DNA of 64,000 bases from Syntrophobacteraceae bacterium (GTDB lineage: Bacteria > Desulfobacterota > Syntrophobacteria > Syntrophobacterales > Syntrophobacteraceae), in the NCBI GenBank assembly GCA_025454175.1, contig JALOOX010000014.1, positions 1-64,000 on the forward strand, in the 5' to 3' direction. This document shows, piece after piece, positions 58,901 through 64,000 of this stretch. Position 1 is the first letter of the stretch. Every line of letters starts with the position of its first letter. The position numbers and the translations under genes are program-made. The notes beneath the pieces are model-generated. The model had not been told where the DNA came from and searched no databases. It saw nothing but the letters and a program-made list of their open reading frames with translations.

Positions 58901-59331
58901 GCATCAACCAGGGTGGCGACGGGTTCTTCCTCGAGGAGCACCCGAAGCTGGGTCCCATGTCCACGGCCACCGACGGCATCTTCCTGGCGGGGACCTGCCA
59001 GGGCCCCAAGGACATCCCCGACGCCGTGTCCCATGCCGCCGGCGCCGCGGCCCAGGCCCTCTCCCTGGCCACCGCCGGCAGGGTCGAAATATCCCCGACC
59101 ATCTCGTGGATCGACCCGGACGTTTGCGCGGGCTGCCAGACCTGCATCAACCTGTGCGCCTACAGCGCCATCGAGTTCGACGAAAGGCGGGGGGTATCCG
59201 TCGTCAACGAGGCCCTGTGCAAGGGTTGCGGAAGCTGTGCCGGCTTCTGCCCGAGCGGCGCCGCCCGCGTCAAGCATTTCACCGCCAGGCAGGTGTTTGC
59301 GGAAATTGAGGCGCTGGTTTGTAACCAATAG
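55954..59331 (+). CDS. HdrA with inserted GltD-like NAD(P)H-binding module
   Basis: 1125 aa. An HdrA N-terminal domain (FYICHCGTNIAGKV) and FAD module with cysteine segment TLDCAAC are followed by a ferredoxin motif CTGCGQCAEVC. At about residue 291 the chain becomes a glutamate-synthase small-subunit/NfnB-like unit: CVTTCPAGLNVQGY, second FAD motif VIGSGPAGLTAAYDL, then the pyridine-nucleotide motif VVGGGNVAVDAAR. HdrA resumes near 700 (CLNCGACSECMEC, CVGSRD..CCMYALKYG) and ends with two 4Fe-4S clusters. The fusion should let NAD(P)H exchange electrons directly with HdrA. It is first in the cluster. Confidence 0.95.
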   Translation: MATRIGFYICHCGTNIAGKVGTEEVAAFTRGLHNVVVARDYKFMCSDPGQEMIQKDIRELGLNRVVVASCSPRLHEKTFQSACQRAGLNPYYFQMACVREHCSWVTEDPVEATEKAKNLAAAAVNRVNFHQRLDKREVNVHPDIMVVGAGIAGIQASLDIARSGHHVYLVEKEPSIGGHMVQFDKTFPTLDCAACISTPKTVAVAQTPNIHLLTYSEVTDVSGYVGNYRVKVRRKPRYVIEDRCTGCGQCAEVCPVSIPNAFDENLNTRKAVYRFFPQAVPITFCIDKRDRAPCVTTCPAGLNVQGYVQLISQGKYEEAVQLIMERVPLPGVLGRVCPHPCETACRRALVDEPVAIRDLKRLAADRVDLASLPLPVIEERAEKVAVIGSGPAGLTAAYDLRLKGYQVTIFEALPVLGGMLRVGIPDYRLPPEVLDREIQNLLRTGIEVRTGQCLGRDFTLDELRGQGYTAIVLGIGAHGRLRLNIPGESDLEGIEDAVAFLREVNLGRREAPGKHVVVVGGGNVAVDAARTAVRLGCEQVTMVYRRSREEMPAYAEEIEGALEEGVGIHYLSAPVRIHGAAGKVTGFECIRTELGPPDASGRRRPVPVEGSEIVIPCDAVIPAIGQEPDVQCVMDAGLGIGRRNTLEVHPLTHQTSMADVFAAGDAVSGPATVIDAIAGGHRTAEAVHRFLSGEDLAEIEKSGAPSASREPDWNPIPEETVRAARAVLEHMAVQDRAGSFDEVSLGLQNGDGQSEASRCLNCGACSECMECVRRCERQAIDHTMEDDEIEIKVGSIVLATGFDVMDPSPLKQYGYGRFAEVYTGLEFERLNNAVGPTGGQIVMKNGQRPKSVGIIHCVGSRDVNHHEYCSRVCCMYALKYGHLIKEKAGHDTEIFNFYIDMRCFGKGYEEFYRRLQEEGITFVRGRPGEITDQALRPSEEGKLIIVGEDTLLQRRLRVPVDMVILCTAMEARHDASETARIFGINQGGDGFFLEEHPKLGPMSTATDGIFLAGTCQGPKDIPDAVSHAAGAAAQALSLATAGRVEISPTISWIDPDVCAGCQTCINLCAYSAIEFDERRGVSVVNEALCKGCGSCAGFCPSGAARVKHFTARQVFAEIEALVCNQ

Positions 59332-59664
59332 TTTCAAGTTTCAGGTTTCAAGTTTCAAGTTTCAAGTTGGGGACGTTAGCCTGGTCGGGCAGTTATGCAT
59401 TGGCAATGCTTTGGGAGCTTATTTGGGGAGACAGGTTTGGGCACTTTCCAGAGCTTTGAGGAGATTGAAGCCTGGCAGAAGGCCTGGGTGCTGGCACAAG
59501 AGGTATACAGAGTCTCTGGGCGGGGTGCGTTTTTGAGGGATTTTGTCCTGAGGGATCAGGTTCGGAGGGCTGCGGTCTCAGTCATGTCGAACATTGCCGA
59601 GGGTTACGAGAGAAGTGGAATACGAGCTTTTTGAACTTTAAACTTGAAACCTGAAACTTGAAAC
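59331..59664. mobile_element. 334-bp heptad-ended element carrying a four-helix-bundle gene fragment
   Basis: The ends are perfect 25-bp inverted repeats, 59331-59355 and 59640-59664, each built from heptads GTTTCAA, GTTTCAG, GTTTCAA, GTT. The left array runs on to 59368 and the right one back to 59631. The left end starts on the last base of the hdrA stop codon. Inside is a truncated four-helix-bundle gene. No target duplication is obvious. The whole unit sits between hdrA and mvhD in what should be one operon. Confidence 0.65.
59437..59634 (+). pseudogene. four-helix-bundle (23S rRNA IVP-like) protein, 3' truncated
   Basis: About 66 codons from a TTG (GGGGAG upstream) read FQSFEEIEAWQKAWVLAQEVY ... 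LRDQVRRAAVSVMSNIAEGYERSG, the unmistakable N-terminal half of the four-helix-bundle/S23 family, related to the Avd accessory protein of diversity-generating retroelements. Intact members are about 115-130 aa. Here the frame stops right after GYERSG, where the right heptad array begins, so the last two helices are missing. Confidence 0.75.
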
Positions 59665-59684
59665 CCATGTGAACCGGAGGTCAT

Positions 59685-60107
59685 ATGCAGAACTTCGAGC
59701 CCACCATAATCGCCTTTGTTTGCAACTGGTGTACTTACACGGCGGCGGATCTCGCGGGGACGTCGCGCCTGCTTCAACCCCCGAATGTGCGGATGATCCG
59801 CATGATGTGCACGGGCATGGTGGATCCCAAGTACATCATCAAGGCGCTTCTGCAGGGGGCCGACGCGGTCCTCGTGAGCGGCTGCCACCCGGGGGACTGC
59901 CATTACATCAACGGCAACATGAAGGCGAGGCGGCGCATCAAGCTGCTCAAGGAGATTCTGCCCCGTTTCGGGTTCGACGAGCGGCGGCTCAAGATGACCT
60001 GGATCGGCGCCAGCGAGGGGATCGATTTCGCCGAGACCATGCGCTCCCTCGTCCATGAGATCAAGGCCCTGGGACCCAACGAAGTGCGCCGGCAGCTGGT
60101 GATATGA
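59685..60107 (+). CDS. mvhD: MvhD-type iron-sulfur subunit
   Basis: 140 aa. It has the MvhD cysteine set: CNWCTYTAADLAG near 13-25, MMCTGMVD, and GCHPGDCHYINGN. It links the FdhB/GltD-type electron input to HdrA. It is paralogous to 36915. The gene is separated from hdrA by the 334-bp heptad element and from the FdhB-like gene by a nine-unit heptad array. Confidence 0.94.
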   Translation: MQNFEPTIIAFVCNWCTYTAADLAGTSRLLQPPNVRMIRMMCTGMVDPKYIIKALLQGADAVLVSGCHPGDCHYINGNMKARRRIKLLKEILPRFGFDERRLKMTWIGASEGIDFAETMRSLVHEIKALGPNEVRRQLVI

Positions 60108-60117
60108 ACCGCAAGCC

Positions 60118-60180
60118 AGCAACCGGCAACCAGGAACCAGAGACCAGAGACCAGGAACTAGGAACTAGGAACTAGAGACC
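60118..60180 (-). repeat. nine-unit heptad array, copy G
   Basis: Nine contiguous 7-bp units (plus strand CAGCAAC, CGGCAAC, CAGGAAC, CAGAGAC, CAGAGAC, CAGGAAC, TAGGAAC, TAGGAAC, TAGAGAC) fill the gap between mvhD and the FdhB-like gene. On the minus strand they fit the general unit GTYYCNR. Confidence 0.8.
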
Positions 60181-60208
60181 ATATTCACGGTATATGGAGA
60201 GAAGAGTC

Positions 60209-61354
60209 ATGGCGAAGACAGCCAGAATCGAGGTGAGGGATCGAAATCCCGTTGCGTCGCTGCAGGATTTTCTCAGGCAGCTGCTGGAGCAGACCGCCAT
60301 CAGCGGGGTCATGGTGGCGGAGCGACTTCCCGTGAACGATGCCGTCATGCCGGCCCTGGTCACGGACCCCGACCTGCTGGATGGAGCCGACCCGCTGGCT
60401 CCGGTCTTTCCCATCAACGCATCCAAGGTCCTGTCCAAGCTGACCCGCAAGCCCGTCGGCGAAAAGATCGCCGCCGTGATGCGGCCGTGCGAGATTCGAG
60501 CGTTCATCGAGCTGGTCAAGCTCAAACAGGGAAGCCTCGATGACGTGACGCTCATCGGGGTGGATTGCTTCGGCGCCTACGGCAACGTCGATTATCGGCG
60601 CTTTGCGGGGCTGAGCGCACCCCAGCCCACGCTCCGGTTTTACGAGAACCTGACCAACGGGAGCGGTACCGCCCTGGATGACTTCGACATCTCCCCCGCC
60701 TGCAAGGCCTGTGAGCACCCGGTCGCCGAGAACGCGGACCTGCTGGTGGGGCTCATGGGAATCGACTTCAACAGTGCGATCCTGGTCCAGGCGGGGACCG
60801 AAAAGGGGGAGGAAATCCTCGACCTGCTGGGCCTGCCCGCGTTCGACGACACCGCGGGGCGCCAGAAGGCGGTCTCGGACCTCATCGCCAGGCGCATCGC
60901 CTACAGGGACTCGATGTTCGAGCGCACCAGCGCGGCCACGGCCGACCTGCAGCGTCTCATGAGCTACCTGGGCAACTGCGTGAACTGCTACAACTGCCGG
61001 GTGGCCTGCCCGGTCTGCTACTGCAAGGAGTGCGTTTTCGTAACGGACGTCTTCGATCACGAACCGTCTCAATACCTGCGGTGGGCCAAACAGAAGGGAA
61101 TGGTGAAGCTCCCCACGGACACGGTCTTCTTCCATATCACGCGGCTGGCCCACATGAGCACGGCCTGCATCGGCTGTGGCCAGTGCTCCAACGCCTGCCC
61201 CAACGAAGTGCCGGTCATGGAGCTTTTCCGCACCATCGCCCACGGGACGCAGCAGGCCTTCGACTACCAGGCGGGACGCAGCGTGGACGACGAGCCCCCG
61301 CTGTCCACTTTCCGGGAGAAGGAGTTCTCGGAGGTGACGGGAGGAAAGGACTGA
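60209..61354 (+). CDS. FdhB/FrhB-type iron-sulfur flavoprotein subunit
   Basis: 381 aa. The N-terminal FrhB/FdhB-like region (KVLSKLTRKPVGEKIAAVMRPCEIRAFIELVKL) is followed by the C-terminal cysteine clusters CVNCYNCRVACPVCYCKEC and CIGCGQCSNAC. Such subunits exchange electrons between a dehydrogenase (formate, hydrogen or NADH) and Hdr complexes. No catalytic formate dehydrogenase subunit is in the window. The ATG at 60209 has GGAGAGAAG upstream. It is directly followed by the receiver-bearing HdrA. Confidence 0.9.
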   Translation: MAKTARIEVRDRNPVASLQDFLRQLLEQTAISGVMVAERLPVNDAVMPALVTDPDLLDGADPLAPVFPINASKVLSKLTRKPVGEKIAAVMRPCEIRAFIELVKLKQGSLDDVTLIGVDCFGAYGNVDYRRFAGLSAPQPTLRFYENLTNGSGTALDDFDISPACKACEHPVAENADLLVGLMGIDFNSAILVQAGTEKGEEILDLLGLPAFDDTAGRQKAVSDLIARRIAYRDSMFERTSAATADLQRLMSYLGNCVNCYNCRVACPVCYCKECVFVTDVFDHEPSQYLRWAKQKGMVKLPTDTVFFHITRLAHMSTACIGCGQCSNACPNEVPVMELFRTIAHGTQQAFDYQAGRSVDDEPPLSTFREKEFSEVTGGKD

Positions 61355-61356
61355 AA

Positions 61357-64000
61357 ATGAAGAAGATCGGTTCAGCTTTAGTGGTCGGCGCCGGGATCAG
61401 CGGCATACGGTCCGCCCTCGACCTGGCGGAGACAGGCTACCGGGTGACCCTCATCGACCGGGCCCCCCACATCGGCGGGACACTGCGACAGCTGGACTAC
61501 CAGTTCCCGACCGATCACTGCGGCATGTGCAAGATGCTGCCCATGACCGAAAGGGATCAGTCCTCGCAGTTCTGTTTGCGGAAGGGTCTGTTTCACGACA
61601 ACATCGATATCCTGCTCTCCACGGAGCTGGTGGGGATGGAGGGCGACCCCGGCAAGTACAGGGTGAGACTCCGTCGGAAGCCGACGATGGTGGATCCGGA
61701 CCGTTGCATCGGCTGCGGGGAATGCACACGGGTCTGCCCCGTTGAGGTTCCGGACGAGCTCAACGCGGGCCTTACCTTGCGCAAGGCCGCCTATCTGCCC
61801 GTGCCCCACAACATCCCCAACCATTACATCGTGGATGTGGCCAGCTGCACCCGGTGCGGTGAGTGCGAGAGGGTCTGTCCCACCCAGGCCATCGACCTGG
61901 GGACCCGGTCTCGCTCGGCGTTTCGGATCCTGGTGGTGGACGACGAGTTCGTCGTGAGGGATTCCATCAAGGAATGGCTCACCGTGGACGGCTACCAGGT
62001 GGACATGGCCGAATCGGGCTTCGAGGCCGTCGACAAGCTCGCCCAGCAGGCCTATGGCCTGATGCTCGTGGACATAAAGATGCCGGGCATGGACGGTGTC
62101 GAAGTCCTCAAGCGGGCCAGGGAAATGTATCCGGACATGCCGGTGGTCATGATGACGGCCTACGCCACGGTGGAGACGGCGGTCGAAGCCATGAAGGTGG
62201 GGGCCCGGGACTATCTCATGAAGCCCTTCGATCCCGAGGCCATGGCGGAGCAGGTGGGTCGCATTTACGAGGAATCGAGGCCGTCCCCCGAGCACGAGAT
62301 GGAGGTGGGGGCCGTCATCCTGGCGGCGGGCTTCGCCGCGTTCGATCCGCGCACGGCCCTGAATACCTACGAGTATGGAGTCCTGCCCGGAGTGATGACG
62401 AGCATCGAGCTCGAGCGGCTCATCAGCGGGACGGGGCCAAACGGCGGGAAGCTGCTGCATCCCGTCGACGGCCGGGAGATCCGGAGCGTCGCGTGGCTCC
62501 AGTGCGTGGGGTCGCGGAACCTCGCCCTGGACGCCGATTACTGCTCCTCGGCCTGCTGCATGTATTCCATCAAGGAGGCGGTGCTGGCGCGGGAGCGGAG
62601 CGGCGGCGCCGTGGATGCCGCCATTTTTTACATGGACATGAGGACGTTCGGAAAGGACTTCCAGCGATACCGCGACGAGGCCGAGCATACGCACGGGGTG
62701 CGCTTCGTGCGAAGCCGCGTCCATTCCGTCGCCCCCAGCGGCTCCGACGGCCGTCTCCTGCTGGACTATTCGAGTCCCGGCGGGGAGTCCCGGCAGGAGC
62801 TCTTCGACCTGGTGGTCCTGGCCGTGGGGCAGCGGCCCCCCGCCGGCACCGAAGCCATGGCCGAGCTGACGGGCGTCGGGCTCAACCCCTGGGGGTTCTG
62901 CGCGACCCGGGATTTCTCCCTCGCCCGCACCAGTCAGGAGGGGATCCTGGTGGCCGGGTCCTTCGCGGGACTTCGGGACATTTCCGAATCCGTCATTCAG
63001 GCAAGCTCGGCATCCCTTGCGGCCTCCGTCCTCATACACGCCAAGGGGGGCAGCCTGGCCCAGGTTCCCGAAGAGCCCGAGACGATCCGGAACGTCTCCC
63101 GCGAGCTGCCGCGGGCCATGGTGGCCCTCTGCACCTGCGGCGGGGCCATGACGGAATCGGTGGATTTCAGGGAGGTCGCCGGGGATCTCACGAAAGTCGG
63201 GATGCCCGTCCAGGTCATGCAGATCGAAAACCTCTGCACTCGGGATGGCTGGACGCAGCTCGAGGATCAGCTTCGGTCCGGGCGGTCCAACCGGGTGCTC
63301 ATCGGGGCCTGCCTGCCCTATGTTTACTCGAAAAAGCTCAAGGAGCTCGGCCGGAAGGTGGGGCTTCAGCCTTCGCTTCTGGATGTGGTCGATCTGCGGA
63401 CGCCACTTTTTCCCGGCGGCGAGGCCGGTCCCGATCAGTTGCGGCAGGAGGTATCGGCCCTGCTGCGCATGAAGCTCTCGAAGCTCAAGGAGGCCGATCC
63501 CACGGAGCCCGCCACCTTCCCCATTCACCAGCGGGCCCTCGTGGTGGGAGGCGGGCTGGCCGGCCTCACGGCGGCCCTGGCCATCGCGGACCACGGCTTC
63601 GAGGTCGACCTGGTGGAGCAGTCGGGGGATCTCGGCGGACATCTACGCCAGCTGCATCGCACCCTTGGCGGAAGCCAGTCGCCCCAGGAGCTGCTCCGGA
63701 AGACGGTGGCCAGGGTCGAGAAGCACCCGAAGATTCGCCGCTTCATGAAATCCCGGGTGGTGCACTCCGAAGGCACCGTGGGCCGATTCATCACCACCAT
63801 CCAGAAAGATGACGGAAGCGGAGAAGCCATCCACCACGGGGTGGCCGTTCTCGCCACCGGGGGCCACGAGGCGACTCCCACGTCCTACGGCTACGGCTCG
63901 AGCGAGGCCATCGTCACCCAGCACCAGCTCGATCTGCTGATCCAGGCCGGGACCGTGAAGCCGGAGAACCTCCAGATGGTGGCCATGATCCAGTGCGTCG
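61357..64000 (+). CDS. HdrA with an internal response-regulator receiver domain (3' cut by window)
   Basis: At least 881 codons, still open at the window end. FAD module VVGAGISGIRSALDLAE, cysteine segment DHCGMC, and two ferredoxin motifs (CIGCGECTRVC, CTRCGECERVC) lead into a complete receiver domain at about residues 189-308: FRILVVDDEF, phospho-acceptor D239 in LVDIKMPGMDG, MMTAYATVETAVEAMKVG, YLMKPFDPEAM. HdrA then resumes (IELERLISG, WLQCVGSRN...CCMYSIKEAV), followed by the linker domain (ALCTCGGAM) and a second FAD module (VVGGGLAGLTAALAIADHG). AGGAAAGGA precedes the ATG. Confidence 0.93.
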   Translation, partial: MKKIGSALVVGAGISGIRSALDLAETGYRVTLIDRAPHIGGTLRQLDYQFPTDHCGMCKMLPMTERDQSSQFCLRKGLFHDNIDILLSTELVGMEGDPGKYRVRLRRKPTMVDPDRCIGCGECTRVCPVEVPDELNAGLTLRKAAYLPVPHNIPNHYIVDVASCTRCGECERVCPTQAIDLGTRSRSAFRILVVDDEFVVRDSIKEWLTVDGYQVDMAESGFEAVDKLAQQAYGLMLVDIKMPGMDGVEVLKRAREMYPDMPVVMMTAYATVETAVEAMKVGARDYLMKPFDPEAMAEQVGRIYEESRPSPEHEMEVGAVILAAGFAAFDPRTALNTYEYGVLPGVMTSIELERLISGTGPNGGKLLHPVDGREIRSVAWLQCVGSRNLALDADYCSSACCMYSIKEAVLARERSGGAVDAAIFYMDMRTFGKDFQRYRDEAEHTHGVRFVRSRVHSVAPSGSDGRLLLDYSSPGGESRQELFDLVVLAVGQRPPAGTEAMAELTGVGLNPWGFCATRDFSLARTSQEGILVAGSFAGLRDISESVIQASSASLAASVLIHAKGGSLAQVPEEPETIRNVSRELPRAMVALCTCGGAMTESVDFREVAGDLTKVGMPVQVMQIENLCTRDGWTQLEDQLRSGRSNRVLIGACLPYVYSKKLKELGRKVGLQPSLLDVVDLRTPLFPGGEAGPDQLRQEVSALLRMKLSKLKEADPTEPATFPIHQRALVVGGGLAGLTAALAIADHGFEVDLVEQSGDLGGHLRQLHRTLGGSQSPQELLRKTVARVEKHPKIRRFMKSRVVHSEGTVGRFITTIQKDDGSGEAIHHGVAVLATGGHEATPTSYGYGSSEAIVTQHQLDLLIQAGTVKPENLQMVAMIQCV

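Noticed and set aside
55936-59337. 1133-codon open frame antisense to the GltD-containing HdrA
   Set aside because: It covers the same DNA as an unmistakable HdrA. The amino-acid composition (His/Asp/Gly/Val-rich) is typical of an antisense shadow frame.
60118-60180. possible CRISPR or direct-repeat array
   Set aside because: Units are 7 bp, contiguous and without spacers, so it is a simple tandem heptad array. No cas genes are present.
61378-63642. 754-codon open frame antisense to the receiver-bearing HdrA
   Set aside because: The sense strand carries the FAD, ferredoxin, receiver and CCMYSIKE motifs; the antisense frame shows none.

Overview
The window is GC-rich bacterial chromosome. 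Its gene content points to a strictly anaerobic, respiring or syntrophic delta-proteobacterium (Desulfobacterota, Syntrophobacter-like). The evidence is three HdrA-type flavoproteins with MvhD and FdhB-like partners, a MetF/MetV/HdrA/MvhD methylene-tetrahydrofolate reductase locus, a PAS-AAA-Fis regulator, and a four-helix-bundle (23S-IVP-like) gene. This assignment is inference from gene content; there is no rRNA in the window.

Layout. 1-370: palindromic repeats. 370-9581 (minus): an EF-G-like GTPase after a pyruvate-dehydrogenase-type operon pdhA-pdhB-pdhC-lpdA-lipB-lipA. 9841-13944: class III aminotransferase and antiquitin-type aldehyde dehydrogenase (plus), convergent with a glutaryl-CoA dehydrogenase (minus), which together look like lysine catabolism. 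13977-18378 (minus): two unknown membrane proteins, RdgC, a tiny basic protein and a DUF151 nuclease. 18617-23404: a NifX-like protein, cysS, ispF, ispD and the RNase P RNA (with promoter), then aroK. 23497-27966 (plus): an S51-peptidase/CysS-tail fusion, a GNAT protein, an MshA-like glycosyltransferase and a PIG-L deacetylase. 28423-30003: a 57-residue membrane protein and a DUF362 ferredoxin-like protein.

30258-41685 (minus) is a ten-gene cluster: a TusA-like protein without its cysteine, metF paralogue, hdrA, mvhD, metV, metF, a receiver protein, two histidine kinases and an HdrD-like protein, with a divergent sigma-54 activator. The first part matches the known MetFV-Hdr-MvhD logic for coupling methylene-THF reduction to flavin-based electron transfer. 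43565-52631 is recCBD. 52874-53152 encodes a small secreted twin-CX3C protein. 53626-55308 is a mini-island bounded by tRNA-Arg(CCU) and a 48-bp copy of its 3' part. It holds a Phd/PIN toxin-antitoxin pair and a broken dockerin gene. 55954-64000 (plus) is a second Hdr cluster: an HdrA with an inserted GltD-like NAD(P)H module, MvhD, an FdhB-like subunit, and an HdrA with a complete response-regulator receiver domain inserted, cut by the window end.

Most unusual: the receiver-domain HdrA next to free kinases in the other Hdr locus; a 334-bp element with 25-bp perfect inverted ends made of heptanucleotide repeats around a truncated four-helix-bundle gene; and several further heptad arrays elsewhere, four of them followed by a hairpin whose arms covary.
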